A DNA stretch of 64,000 bases, from positions 372,001-436,000 of the forward strand of contig CAQDYY010000001.1 in NCBI GenBank assembly GCA_948777935.1, given 5' to 3'. The stretch is from an uncultured Clostridia bacterium. GTDB taxonomy: Bacteria > Bacillota > Clostridia > TANB77 > CAG-508. The translations under genes and the position numbers were made by a program. Each line of letters begins with the position of its first letter. Positions within the stretch are counted from its first letter, which is position 1. Shown here piece by piece: positions 27,751-37,371 of this stretch. The notes under the pieces were generated by a model. The model did not search any database. It was given only the letters and a program-made list of their open reading frames with translations, and was not told the DNA's origin.

Positions 27751-27906
27751 AATTTTCCTATTTAACTTATATCACAAAGTATATTTTTTTTCAATAGTTA
27801 TATAAAAAACTGTTCCTTTTCTTATTCTTTTGTCATATAATAGATACATATAATAAGAAATATGATTATATTCTTTATTTACATTTAAGAATGAAGGTGT
27901 TAACCT

Positions 27907-28908
27907 ATGAATGAAAAAAAATATAAACTTGCTATTGTTGGAGCTACTGGTCTTGTTGGAAGGGCTGCTCTTAAAGTATTAGAAGAAAAAAATTTACCTA
28001 TTTCAGAATATGTATTTTTTGCTTCTTCCAATTCTGCTGGAAAGGAACTTACTTTTCAGGGTAAAAATTACATTGTAAGAGAATTAAAAGAAGATTCTTT
28101 TGATGAAGGATTTGATTTTGCTATCTTTTCTGCTGGTGGAGATACTTCAAAGAAATTTTCTCCTATTGCTGCAGAACATGGATGTATTGTTGTTGATAAT
28201 AGTAGTGCTTTTAGAATGGACCCTAATGTTCCATTAGTTGTTCCAGAAGTAAATCCAGAGGAAATTAAAAACAACCATGGAATTATTGCAAATCCAAATT
28301 GTTCTACTATTCAAGCTGTTGTTCCTTTAAAGGCTTTAGATTACAAATATCACATTAAAAGAATTGTTTACTCTACTTATCAAGCAGTTTCTGGTGCTGG
28401 AAGACTTGGACTAGAAGATTTAGAAAATGGCGCAAAAGGAGAGGCTCCTAAGAAATTTGCTCATCCAATTTATAATAATTGTTTGCCACATATTGATGTA
28501 TTTTTAGATAATGGTTATACAAAAGAAGAAGAAAAAATGATAAATGAAACTAGAAAGATATTAAAAAGACCTGATTTAAAAATAACTGCAACCTGTGTTA
28601 GAGTTCCTGTTGTAAATTCACATAGTGAAAGTATTAATGTGGAATTTGAAAAACCTTTTGATTTAGATGATGTTTATAAAACTTTACGAGAATACTCTGG
28701 AATTATTGTATTAGATGATGTATTAAAAAATGAATACCCTCTTGCTACAATTGCTAGTGGTCATGATGAAGTATATGTTGGAAGAATAAGACGTGATAAT
28801 AGCATAGAAAATGGATTAAATTTATGGGTAGTTGCTGATAATATAAGAAAAGGTGCCGCTTCAAATGCTATACAAATTGTAGAAAAATTAATTGAATATG
28901 ATAAATAA
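27907..28908 (+). CDS. asd: Aspartate-semialdehyde dehydrogenase
   Basis: The protein (333 aa) has an N-terminal Rossmann motif IVGATGLVGRAALKVL, the catalytic Cys in NPNCSTIQ at about residue 131, and the substrate-binding segment CVRVPVVNSHSESINVEF. It reduces aspartyl phosphate to the semialdehyde for lysine, diaminopimelate, methionine and threonine synthesis. It stands alone on the plus strand with a terminator after it. No CGG is present. Confidence 0.97.
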   Translation: MNEKKYKLAIVGATGLVGRAALKVLEEKNLPISEYVFFASSNSAGKELTFQGKNYIVRELKEDSFDEGFDFAIFSAGGDTSKKFSPIAAEHGCIVVDNSSAFRMDPNVPLVVPEVNPEEIKNNHGIIANPNCSTIQAVVPLKALDYKYHIKRIVYSTYQAVSGAGRLGLEDLENGAKGEAPKKFAHPIYNNCLPHIDVFLDNGYTKEEEKMINETRKILKRPDLKITATCVRVPVVNSHSESINVEFEKPFDLDDVYKTLREYSGIIVLDDVLKNEYPLATIASGHDEVYVGRIRRDNSIENGLNLWVVADNIRKGAASNAIQIVEKLIEYDK

Positions 28909-28916
28909 AGAGGAGT

Positions 28917-28945
28917 GCCACCTGCAAAATAAAAATGCAGGTGGC
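28917..28945 (+). terminator. Terminator of asd
   Basis: GCCACCTGCA and TGCAGGTGGC form a perfect stem followed by a T-rich tract, 9 bp after the stop codon. Confidence 0.9.
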
Positions 28946-28951
28946 TTTGGG

Positions 28952-29113
28952 TTATTTTTTTGATTTTCTTAATTTTTCGATCTTGTATCTAATAAGACAT
29001 ATTATAAATATAATTATTCCTGCTAGAGTAACTATTAAAATTTTGTAGAGTTTAAATAATATATCAAAATCCTTGTGTATGGCTATTTTCTTGATTTTAT
29101 TGTCTTTTATCAT
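28952..29113 (-). CDS. Possible small membrane protein
   Basis: A 53-codon frame encodes a basic head, one strong hydrophobic helix (about residues 27-45, LIVTLAGIIIFIICLI) and a Lys-rich tail. The ribosome binding site is weak. It is the only coding signal I see between asd and the island at 29.2 kb, and I am not sure it is expressed. Confidence 0.4.
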   Translation of the reverse strand: MIKDNKIKKIAIHKDFDILFKLYKILIVTLAGIIIFIICLIRYKIEKLRKSKK

Positions 29114-29137
29114 TTTTCTATGTTTAACTTGAAACTT

Positions 29138-29184
29138 AATAAAACCTATACAAAACTATGTGGTGGTTAACAAAAGGGTAACAA
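29138..29184. repeat. Direct repeat flanking the 29.2-31.3 kb island, left copy
   Basis: The ~47-bp segment ending CTATGTGGTGGTTAACAAAA and GGGTAACAA recurs at 31276-31322 with a few mismatches, bracketing the genes at 29221-31128. Confidence 0.65.
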
Positions 29185-29220
29185 ATTATTTTACTTTATT
29201 CTATCCTTACTTTTTATAAT

Positions 29221-30078
29221 TTATTTTTCTCTATAACTTTTTTCTCTTTGTTGTATGTATGTAAAGAAACTATCCAAATCATGCATAGCATGTCTTATTT
29301 CGGCTTCCGTTCCTAATTCAGTATCTTTTAATAATTTATCATAAAAATAATATATAACATCCAAAGCAGTATCTCCTTTGGTAGTTCTAATTAAAGATAA
29401 CTTTTTTGCTTCTATATTATGGTTTTCCTTTCCTTTTACATCACGTTGAGGAAAATTCATAAAAAACTCTTTATAAAACTCTATCATTTTCTCATCAGAA
29501 GTCTTTAATTCAAAATTTTCTTCAATTGAAAAATCTTCATTTTCTCTAGCATCTATTTTAAAATATATTTCATCTTTAAATCTTTTTTCCATTGCATCAT
29601 ATACATCTTCTTCAGTAACTTGTTCTTTTTTTGAATAATCTTGTATATTAAAGTATTTTCTATATTCTATAGGAATATCACATATTCTTAATTTCTTAAA
29701 TTCATAAATAAAAGCATTTTTTATTTCTATAACACCCTTGCTACCTTTTGACATATATACTCTAGGTTCTTTTTCACTTTTCATGTTAGATGCATCACCT
29801 ACTTGAGCCTTTAATCCTTCATTGTTTATTTTACTCAAATTATTTCTACATGTAAAATGAAAAAATGAATTTTTTAAGTCTATATCCTCAATACTTATAG
29901 TCTTAATATTACTATTCATATCATCTGTTATAACTCTTATTCTTTTCGAGAAATCATTTTGATAGGTTTTATAAATAGATGAATCAGTAATTTGATAATT
30001 ACTTGTAGTTTCCAGTGATTTTTTTCTTTTTACAAATAATTTATTTCTTATACTTTCTATAATATTCTTTATTATCAT
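29221..30078 (-). CDS. Protein of unknown function, possible ADP-ribosyltransferase-like fold
   Basis: The protein (285 aa) starts at the ATG at 30078 behind GGAGATAG. The stretch SFFHFTCRNNLSKINNEGL, then RVYMSKGSKGVIEI, resembles the H-T...L..I...GL...S pattern of ADP-ribosyltransferase-like folds such as DarT or KptA, but I cannot confirm a catalytic triad. The C-terminal third is helical and charged. It lies 5 bp after a DUF1016 nuclease within an island flanked by direct repeats, so a defence or mobile-element role is plausible but inferred. Confidence 0.5.
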   Translation of the reverse strand: MIIKNIIESIRNKLFVKRKKSLETTSNYQITDSSIYKTYQNDFSKRIRVITDDMNSNIKTISIEDIDLKNSFFHFTCRNNLSKINNEGLKAQVGDASNMKSEKEPRVYMSKGSKGVIEIKNAFIYEFKKLRICDIPIEYRKYFNIQDYSKKEQVTEEDVYDAMEKRFKDEIYFKIDARENEDFSIEENFELKTSDEKMIEFYKEFFMNFPQRDVKGKENHNIEAKKLSLIRTTKGDTALDVIYYFYDKLLKDTELGTEAEIRHAMHDLDSFFTYIQQREKSYREK

Positions 30079-30095
30079 ATCTATCTCCAAAATAA

Positions 30096-31128
30096 TTAAA
30101 TATTATCATTATCTTCATTTATAATATTGTCAACTAATTTTTTTAATTCTTCCCTATTTGGTAGATATAATTCATATTTTGAAACAAACAAATTTGTATC
30201 CATATTATACGTTGCATATTCTATAACCAGTTCATTATTATTTCTAGTAAGAATTATACCAATAGGAGGATTGTCATCTATTTCATTTTCTTCTGTAGCA
30301 AAATATCCCATATACATATTCATTTGTCCGTATATCTTCATGTTTTACTTTGTTAATCTTTAGGTCAATAATAACAAAACATTTCAATATTCTATGGTAA
30401 AATACTAAATCAGCATGATAAAAATCATTGCCTATATGTATGGGATATTGACGCCCTACAAATGTAAATCCCTTTCCCAATTCAAGTAAAAAATCCTCTA
30501 ATTTTTCAATAATTTTTTCTTCTAATTGACTTTCAGAATAATTTGTTTTGTCTTCTATATTTAAAAAATCTAGTGTATATATACTCTTTATAATATCCTT
30601 TGGCTCATTTATTTCTTGTCCCATTTTAGCCAAATTTAAAATTTCTTTTTTATCTTTAGAAACTGCTAATTTTAGAAAAAGTCCACTTTCTATTTGACGT
30701 CTTAAAGTTCTTTTACTCCATTTTTCTTTGCTTGCTTCTGCTATATAAAAATCTCTTTCCAATTCATCACTTATTGTTAGTATTTCACATAAATTAGTCC
30801 AACTTAATTTTCCAGCCAGTGGTTGGAAAATTGGATATAACTCGTACACTTTTCTCATATTATATAAATTTGAACGACTATATCCTTTTCCTAAACGTAA
30901 TTTTAAATCTTTTGAAAGTTTTACTAAAAGTTGTTTTCCATATTCCGCTTTTATGTTTCCCTTTTGTTCAAATTCAATAATATATTTTCCTATATTCCAA
31001 TATGTTTCCACCATTGTATCATTTATTGTATTCGCAATTTTATTTTTTGAACTAGAAACTATATTTTCTATAGATTTAATAAGTTCTTCATAATCTTTAT
31101 TATTTTTTATTTCAATAGGTTCATTCAT
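30096..31128 (-). CDS. DUF1016 (YhcG-like) PD-(D/E)XK nuclease family protein (one CGG shift site)
   Basis: The rebuilt 343-residue protein has the DUF1016 N-terminal helical domain (TYWNIGKYIIEFEQKG, then LGKGYSRSNLYNMRKVYELYP) and the C-terminal nuclease domain (GKGFTFVGRQYPIHIGNDFY, FVIIDLKINKVKHEDIGQMN). The acidic residues of the nuclease are in FYHADLVF and VIIDLK. The break is at CGG 30328-30330; skipping C gives HEDIGQMNMYMGYF, where IGQ is the family signature after the catalytic strand. YhcG-type proteins occur on mobile islands and next to restriction systems. Confidence 0.88.
30328..30330 (-). other. CGG +1 shift site in the DUF1016 gene
   Basis: GAA GAT ATA C GGA CAA ATG: skipping C gives Asp-Ile-Gly-Gln-Met, the conserved end of the nuclease core. 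Confidence 0.9.
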
Positions 31129-31275
31129 ATTTCAAAATCTCCTTTTCCACCTCATTTTTAGTATGTCCTAGATATCTAAATACATTTCCATTATAACATA
31201 AAATCTTATAAATTCTTATACTTTTGAAGATATTTGTTATATAATCTAAAAATTTTTGTATTAGCTTAAATTTTT

Positions 31276-31322
31276 AGTAGAACCTATTACGACCTATGTG
31301 GTGGGTAACAAAAGGGTAACAA
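31276..31322. repeat. Direct repeat flanking the 29.2-31.3 kb island, right copy
   Basis: It ends CTATGTGGTGGGTAACAAAA and GGGTAACAA, matching the left copy; such repeats may be integration att sites or leftover integrase 3' ends. Confidence 0.65.
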
Positions 31323-31370
31323 TGTAGTAGTGTCAATCCCTGAAAGTACTGGTATTACTGAATTGTTATT

Positions 31371-31542
31371 TTAAATGTTTATTTCTGCTATTATCATAGT
31401 CGGCTGAAAGTTATCGTATTCTATTACTTTCATCACCTCTAAAACCTTAAGTAGAACTACTAACATAACGTATCCTACCACAAAGCCGATTAGCAAGTCA
31501 TCGCATGCCCGTCTTAATGTCAACTGTTTTTTCTTTATTCAT
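31371..31542 (-). pseudogene. Small membrane protein gene with a +1 break at TGA
   Basis: An ATG at 31542 behind AAGGAGGG encodes 14 codons, then TGA (31498-31500). One base further, the +1 frame encodes DLLIGFVVGYVMLVVLLKVL and about 20 more residues to a stop at 31371. The total length is a multiple of three plus one. This is either a decayed gene or a UGA-C shift like that of prfB. It is not a CGG site. The rest of 31129-31816 holds only the repeat and the lysA promoter. Confidence 0.35.
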
Positions 31543-31675
31543 TTGTACCCTCCTTATTCGCACTAACTTTTTTGTTATCTTTTAAATTATACCCATATTT
31601 ATGTTAATTTGTAAAATTCTTACCTATTATATTTCCAAAAACTGTATTTTTACGACATAAACCTATTAATTCTTC

Positions 31676-31704
31676 TTGACGATTTATGTAAATTGTCGTA
31701 TAAT
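31676..31704 (+). promoter_or_regulatory. Promoter upstream of lysA
   Basis: TTGACG (31676-31681) and TATAAT (31699-31704) are 17 nt apart. Two ribosome binding sites follow, AAAGGAGG near 31757, which leads to no recognisable gene, and AGGAGG just before lysA. Confidence 0.8.
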
Positions 31705-31816
31705 TGTTGTGTACTTGTTACATATAAATTATTAAAGTTCTTTTAATAATTGTAAAGGAGGTATAGAAATTTTATTTTGTAACTAAAAATTTGCACCTAT
31801 TTAGGAGGTAAACACT

Positions 31817-33058
31817 ATGAAAAGAAAGTTTTTTTTAGACACTTATGGTAGCCCACTTTATCTATATGATAATTCTATTCTTTGTGATAGATGTCAGCAG
31901 ATGAAGCAGTTTCAGGAAGAGCTTGAACGTGCCCTTCTGGGCATAAAAGTTCGTATGCATTATTCCACAAAAGCAAACAACAACCCTGCTATTTTAAAGT
32001 CTGTGCGGGATGCCGGTTTAAATGTTGACTGCATGTCTCCATTGGAGCTTCAGATCAACAAGGAATGCGGTTTTACGAAAGAAAGAATGTTATATGTTTG
32101 TAATAACATCTCTCAAGACGAAATGATAATGGTTTATGAAAGCGGACTTCTTATCTGTCTCGACTCAGTATCTCAGGTTCACACTTGGGGACAGCTTTAC
32201 CCTGGCAGTAGCATTATGGTACGTGTTAACCCTGGCGTTTTAGGGGTTGGGCATTCCCAAAAGGTAATAACATCTGGAAGCAAAACAAAGTTTGGTGTTT
32301 CAGAGAAACAGCTTAACAAGTTATTTGCAGTGGCTGAGCAGTATAATTTACGTATCATTGGAACACATCAACATCTTGGAAGCTTATTTTTAAATGATAA
32401 GATTCCAAATTACATTACAGGCGTGAAGGCAGGTCTTGAAATTGTAAAAAAATATTTCAAGAACGTAGAAATTGTCGATTTGGGTGGCGGTTTTGGCGTT
32501 CCTTACAAGCCGAATGAACAGCCTCTTGATCTATCTCTATTGGTATCTGAACTTATTCCTATCTTAAAGGACTTTGTTCAAAGTTATCCTTCTGTAAAGG
32601 AATTTAAGTTCGAGCCAGGGCGTTATATCCCTTGTGAATCAGGTACTCTTCTTGGAACTGTAACAGCAGTAGAAAAGCGGAATCGGACTTGGTGGATTGG
32701 CACAGATATCGGCATGAATGTGTTGGTACGACCTTCCATGTATGGGTCCTATCATGAAATCTCTTTCGAATATGTTAACATTAATTCCAAAGAAGTCACT
32801 GCCAACATCTGTGGTAATGTTTGCGAAAGCGGCGATATTCTTGGAAAACGCAGGCGTGTCCGTCTCCCTGAGGTTGGTGATACTGTTATTGTACACAATG
32901 CTGGTGCTTATGGCTATTCCATGGCATCTAATTACACAGGGCGGTCAAAACCAGCAGAAGTAATGATTTACGCAGACGGCGAAGCTGCTCCAGCTTACAA
33001 AGTAATACGTCAAAGAGAAAAAATTTCAGATATGATGCGCCAGATTGAGTGGAATTAA
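31817..33058 (+). CDS. lysA: Diaminopimelate/ornithine-type decarboxylase, GC-richer, probably acquired
   Basis: The protein (413 aa) is a fold III PLP enzyme: PLP lysine in MHYSTKANNN, IIGTHQHLGS, VDLGGGFGVPY, EPGRYI, and CESGDIL with the active-site Cys. It fits meso-diaminopimelate decarboxylase, the last lysine step, although other carboxylates are possible. Its base composition and codon use are clearly richer in G and C than its neighbours. It uses CGG as Arg at 32006, 32678, 32684 and 32942, for example EKRNRTWWIG and NYTGRSKP, where no frame change is needed. This marks it as a likely recent import; if CGG really shifts here, it could not be translated well. Confidence 0.85.
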   Translation: MKRKFFLDTYGSPLYLYDNSILCDRCQQMKQFQEELERALLGIKVRMHYSTKANNNPAILKSVRDAGLNVDCMSPLELQINKECGFTKERMLYVCNNISQDEMIMVYESGLLICLDSVSQVHTWGQLYPGSSIMVRVNPGVLGVGHSQKVITSGSKTKFGVSEKQLNKLFAVAEQYNLRIIGTHQHLGSLFLNDKIPNYITGVKAGLEIVKKYFKNVEIVDLGGGFGVPYKPNEQPLDLSLLVSELIPILKDFVQSYPSVKEFKFEPGRYIPCESGTLLGTVTAVEKRNRTWWIGTDIGMNVLVRPSMYGSYHEISFEYVNINSKEVTANICGNVCESGDILGKRRRVRLPEVGDTVIVHNAGAYGYSMASNYTGRSKPAEVMIYADGEAAPAYKVIRQREKISDMMRQIEWN

Positions 33059-33106
33059 AATTTCTATTATCTAATAGGTCTATCTTTTAATATGTAGCCT
33101 TACGAA

Positions 33107-33137
33107 GAAACCAGTTCATTTCGAACTGGTTCTTTGT
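33107..33137. terminator. Terminator between lysA and the desulfurase gene
   Basis: GAAACCAGTTC and GAACTGGTTC form a stem in the 90-bp gap between convergent genes. Confidence 0.8.
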
Positions 33138-33148
33138 ATATTAAAATT

Positions 33149-34297
33149 CTACTTTCTTAATTTTTCTACTATTTCTACTAAACTTTGTACTAAATACTCT
33201 ACATCTTCTTTTGTGTTTTCATCTCCAAATGTTACACGTAATGAACCTTGTGCTATTTCACTAGATAACCCAATTGCAACTAATACATGTGATGGATCTA
33301 ATGAGCCTGATGTACATGCAGAACCAGATGAAGCACATATCCCTTTTAAGTCTAAATTTAGTAATAATGCTTCTCCATCAACCCCTATAAATGATATATT
33401 AGCATTTCCTGGTAAACGTCTTGTTTTATGCCCGTTTAATTTAATATTTGGTATTTTTTCTTCTACTTGTGATATATAATAATCTCGTAAACTTGTAAGC
33501 TTCTCGTTGTATTCATCAAAATTCTTATATGCAAGTTCTATTGCTTTTCCTAAACCTACAATTCCTGCTACATTTTCTGTACCTGCTCTCATATTTCTTT
33601 CTTGATGCCCTCCATCTTGTATCTTTTCAAAATTTACTCCTGTTTTTACATATAATGCTCCCATTCCTTTTGGTCCATAGAACTTGTGAGCAGACATAGA
33701 TAATAAATCAATATTAAGTTCTTCTACATTTATTCTAACATTTCCAACTGCTTGAACAGCATCTGTATGAAAATATATATTATGTTTTTTTGCAATACTA
33801 CCTATTTCACCAATTGGCTGGATAGTACCTATTTCATTATTTGCAAACATTACACTAATTAAAATAGTATCACTTGTAATTGCATTTTGTAATTCTTCTA
33901 AACTAATTAACCCATCTGCATCTACATTTAAGTATGTTACCCTAAACCCTTCTTTTTCTAGATGTTCACATGTATGAAGAACTGCTGGATGTTCTATTTT
34001 TGTTGTAATAATATGATTTCCTCTATTACGATTTGCATATGCAACTCCTTTAATTGCTAAATTATCACTTTCACTTCCACATGATGTAAAATAAATTTCT
34101 TTTAGATCTACTCCAATTGCTAATGCAACCCTTTTTCTTGACTCTTCTACTGCTTTTCTTGTTTTTCTTCCAATACTATACATTGATGAAGGATTACCAT
34201 ATTCTATATTAAAATATGGCAGCATTTCTTTTAAAACATCTTCCTTTGTAGCTGTTGTTGCAGCGTGGTCGAAATATCTTATTTTTTCCATTTCCAT
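33149..34297 (-). CDS. Cysteine desulfurase (NifS/IscS family)
   Basis: The PLP enzyme (382 aa) begins with YFDHAATTATKEDVL. The PLP lysine is in SAHKFYGPKG at about residue 205, and the catalytic Cys loop is SSGSACTSGS near residue 327. It moves sulfur from cysteine to iron-sulfur or thiolation acceptors. No iscU or mnmA neighbour is visible, so I give no symbol. The start follows AAGGAGAG. Confidence 0.93.
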   Translation of the reverse strand: MEMEKIRYFDHAATTATKEDVLKEMLPYFNIEYGNPSSMYSIGRKTRKAVEESRKRVALAIGVDLKEIYFTSCGSESDNLAIKGVAYANRNRGNHIITTKIEHPAVLHTCEHLEKEGFRVTYLNVDADGLISLEELQNAITSDTILISVMFANNEIGTIQPIGEIGSIAKKHNIYFHTDAVQAVGNVRINVEELNIDLLSMSAHKFYGPKGMGALYVKTGVNFEKIQDGGHQERNMRAGTENVAGIVGLGKAIELAYKNFDEYNEKLTSLRDYYISQVEEKIPNIKLNGHKTRRLPGNANISFIGVDGEALLLNLDLKGICASSGSACTSGSLDPSHVLVAIGLSSEIAQGSLRVTFGDENTKEDVEYLVQSLVEIVEKLRK

Positions 34298-34403
34298 TTC
34301 TCTCCTTAAAACATATCTCTTATTATTATATGGAAAAAATGTAAAAAAATACTAACAATCAATATGTTAGTATTTTTTCTGTAGAAATCTATTTTTGTAT
34401 AAA

Positions 34404-34456
34404 TGTAGGGGCATCGTTTAAAGGGAATACCCATGAGACACGACACCACTGTGCCC
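34404..34456. repeat. Dispersed ~52-bp repeat, copy D
   Basis: TGTAGGGGCATCGTTTAAAG through CACCACTGTGCCC, immediately downstream of the ileS stop codon. Confidence 0.9.
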
Positions 34457-34466
34457 TTTTTTACAT

Positions 34467-37232
34467 CTATTTTAAATTTTCACTACATCTATGGCATATA
34501 TGAGGATGGTTACTATCTTGCCCTACTGTTTCAGAATACATCCAACATCTTTCGCATTTTTCTCCACTTGCCTTTTCTACTTTTACTCCTATTATAGTAT
34601 CATCTTTTACTTTTCCTTCTTGTATTTCAACTTGTGATACAATAAAGATTTCTTTTAATAATTCCTCTTTTCCTTTAATAAAGTTATATACTTCTCCATC
34701 TGCATATAAAATTACTTTTGCTTCTAATGATAACCCTATTTCTTTATTTGCTCTTGCAAGTTCAAGTTTCTTTGCTACTTCTTCCTTTATTTTGATATAT
34801 TTTTCCCATTTTTTCTCTAGTTCTTCATTATCATATTTAGGGTTTGCCTTTGGATAGTAATCTAACATTACACTTTGAGTATTTTCATTTTGTTTATGTG
34901 GCATATATTTCCATATTTCTTCTGCTGTATAACATGTCATTGGAGCTAAAATACGTACCAAGCTAGATAAAATCTCATACATAGCAGTTTGTGCAGCTCT
35001 TCTTTCTATAGAATCCTTTTTTAGTGTATATAATCTATCTTTTATTATATCTAGATAAAATGCACTCATATCTACTACACAGAATTGATTTATTGCATGA
35101 TATGCATCATGGAAATCATATACGTCATATGCTTTTATACAATCTTTTATTAGTTTATTTAACCTTGATAATGCCCATTTATCAATTTCTAGTAGATCTT
35201 CATAAGGAACTGGATTATTTACATCAAAATCACTTATATTTCCTAATATATATCTTGCTGTATTACGTATTTTTCTATATACTTCTCCAACTTGTTTTAA
35301 AATGTTTTTTGAACCACTAACATCAGATTTATAATCTGCTGATAATACCCAAAGCCTTAATACATCTGCACCTGATTCGTTTATTACATCTTTTGGGTCA
35401 ATTCCATTTCCAAGGCTCTTAGACATTTTTCTACCTTGTTCATCTATGGTATATCCATGTGTTACTACTTCCTTATATGGTGCTTTTCCTTTTGTTGCAA
35501 CACTTGTTAATAATGATGATTGGAACCATCCTCTATGTTGGTCGCTTCCTTCTAAGTATAAGTTTGCTTCTGGAAGACCACGCTCAGCAAGTACTGATTC
35601 ATGTGTAGAACCAGAATCGAACCATACATCCATAATGTCTGTTTCTTTCTTAAATTCTGTACTACCACAATGAGGACATTTTGCACCTTCTGGCATTAAT
35701 TCTTTTTCAGGTAAATCAAACCAAGCATTTGAACCCTTTTCTTTAAATATTTTCTGTACTTTATCTAGGCTTTCTTCTGTTACATATTCTTTTTCACAAT
35801 TAGCACAATAGAATATTGGTATTGGTACTCCCCATGTTCTTTGGCGAGATATACACCAATCATTTCTATCTTCTACCATTTTAGAAATTCTTTCTTGTCC
35901 CCAAGCTGGGTACCATTTAACTGTTTTAATTGCACCTAAAGTTTCTTTTCTAAATCCATCAACAGATGCAAACCATTGGTTTGTTGCTCTAAATATTACT
36001 GGATGTTTACATCTCCAACAATGTGGATAAGAGTGGTTTACATCTTCACTTGCAAGTAAATATCCATTTTCATCTAACCATTTTATAATTTCTTTATCTG
36101 ATTTTGCATAATACATGCCTGCAAAAGGTCCTGCTTCTTCTGTTTGATGTCCTTTAGCATTTACTGTTACAACAATGTCTAACCCATTTTTTATTCCACA
36201 GTAATAGTCTTCTTTACCATAACCAGGAGCTGTATGTACTGCACCTGTACCTGTATCTAGTTCTACTAAAATTGTATCATCTGAACCTAATACTACTCTT
36301 GAATCTCTATCAAAAAATGGATGCTTACATATAATTCCTTCTAAATCGCTACCATCAAATTCTTTTACAGTTTTATATTCTGAAATTCCTGCTTTTTGCA
36401 TTACTTTTTCTACTAATTCTGTAGCAATTATAACCTTTTCTTTTCCTATATCTACAATGCTATATTTATAATCTGCTCCAATTGTAATTCCCATATTTCC
36501 TGGTAATGTCCATGGTGTTGTTGTCCATATTACAAATGAAGTATTTTCTTCATCAAATTTTCCTTTTGCATCTCTTACTGGAAATTTTACATATGCTGTA
36601 TGTGAATTTATATCTTTATATTCTATTTCTGCTTCTGCTAATGCTGTTTCGCAATCTGTACACCAATAAACGGGTTTTAACCCTTTATATATATACCCTT
36701 TTTTATACATATCTGCAAATACTCCAACTTGTCTTGCTTCCATTTGTGGTTGATATGTAATGTATGGATTATCCCAATCTGCTAATACTCCTAAACGTTT
36801 AAAACCTACTATTTGCTTGTCTTTATAATCCATAGTAAATTGTTTACAAGTATCTCTAAACTTTGTAACTGGTATCTCATCTCTATTTAGTCCTAATTTT
36901 TCAATTGCCTTTTTTTCTGTTGGCATACCATGTGTATCAAAACCTGGTACAAATGGTGTGTAATAACCTTGTAAGTTTTTATATCTTACAATAGTATCTT
37001 TTAATATTTTATTTAGTGCATGTCCTAAATGTATTTCTCCATTTGCATATGGTGGTCCATCGTGTAAAACGAATGGTTCCTTTCCTTCATTTTTCTTAAG
37101 CATTTTTTCATATAAACCATTTTCAAAAACACCTTCTAATATTTTAGGTTCATTCTCTGGTAAATTTCCTCTCATTGGGAAATCTGTTTTAGGCAAATTT
37201 AAAGTATCTCCATAATTTAACTCTTCTGCCAT
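34467..37232 (-). CDS. ileS: Isoleucyl-tRNA synthetase
   Basis: The class I synthetase (921 aa) has HLGH in PPYANGEIHLGHALN near residue 65, the editing domain with FVIWTTTPWTLPGN, the KMSKS loop GRKMSKSLGNGIDP, and a C-terminal zinc finger (CERCW and CHRC). It charges tRNA-Ile. Unlike valS it contains no CGG, and its frame is intact over 2.8 kb. No T-box was found; a TTGTCA-N17-TAATAT promoter lies about 35 bp upstream. Confidence 0.97.
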   Translation of the reverse strand: MAEELNYGDTLNLPKTDFPMRGNLPENEPKILEGVFENGLYEKMLKKNEGKEPFVLHDGPPYANGEIHLGHALNKILKDTIVRYKNLQGYYTPFVPGFDTHGMPTEKKAIEKLGLNRDEIPVTKFRDTCKQFTMDYKDKQIVGFKRLGVLADWDNPYITYQPQMEARQVGVFADMYKKGYIYKGLKPVYWCTDCETALAEAEIEYKDINSHTAYVKFPVRDAKGKFDEENTSFVIWTTTPWTLPGNMGITIGADYKYSIVDIGKEKVIIATELVEKVMQKAGISEYKTVKEFDGSDLEGIICKHPFFDRDSRVVLGSDDTILVELDTGTGAVHTAPGYGKEDYYCGIKNGLDIVVTVNAKGHQTEEAGPFAGMYYAKSDKEIIKWLDENGYLLASEDVNHSYPHCWRCKHPVIFRATNQWFASVDGFRKETLGAIKTVKWYPAWGQERISKMVEDRNDWCISRQRTWGVPIPIFYCANCEKEYVTEESLDKVQKIFKEKGSNAWFDLPEKELMPEGAKCPHCGSTEFKKETDIMDVWFDSGSTHESVLAERGLPEANLYLEGSDQHRGWFQSSLLTSVATKGKAPYKEVVTHGYTIDEQGRKMSKSLGNGIDPKDVINESGADVLRLWVLSADYKSDVSGSKNILKQVGEVYRKIRNTARYILGNISDFDVNNPVPYEDLLEIDKWALSRLNKLIKDCIKAYDVYDFHDAYHAINQFCVVDMSAFYLDIIKDRLYTLKKDSIERRAAQTAMYEILSSLVRILAPMTCYTAEEIWKYMPHKQNENTQSVMLDYYPKANPKYDNEELEKKWEKYIKIKEEVAKKLELARANKEIGLSLEAKVILYADGEVYNFIKGKEELLKEIFIVSQVEIQEGKVKDDTIIGVKVEKASGEKCERCWMYSETVGQDSNHPHICHRCSENLK

Positions 37233-37263
37233 TTTACTTCACTCCTATCTTTTACATACAAAA

Positions 37264-37292
37264 ATATTAACACTTTATTGTGCTTTTGACAA
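37264..37292 (-). promoter_or_regulatory. Promoter of ileS
   Basis: On the minus strand TTGTCA (37287-37292) and TAATAT (37264-37269) are spaced 17 nt, a plausible sigma-A promoter. A plus-strand TTGACA overlaps it and may serve the ATPase gene. Confidence 0.6.
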
Positions 37293-37371
37293 GTGTTTTT
37301 CCATTAAAAAGTATAAAAAATTGCACACAGTGCCATACTTTTAGTAAAGATTTTTTAGGATGTGAGATATA

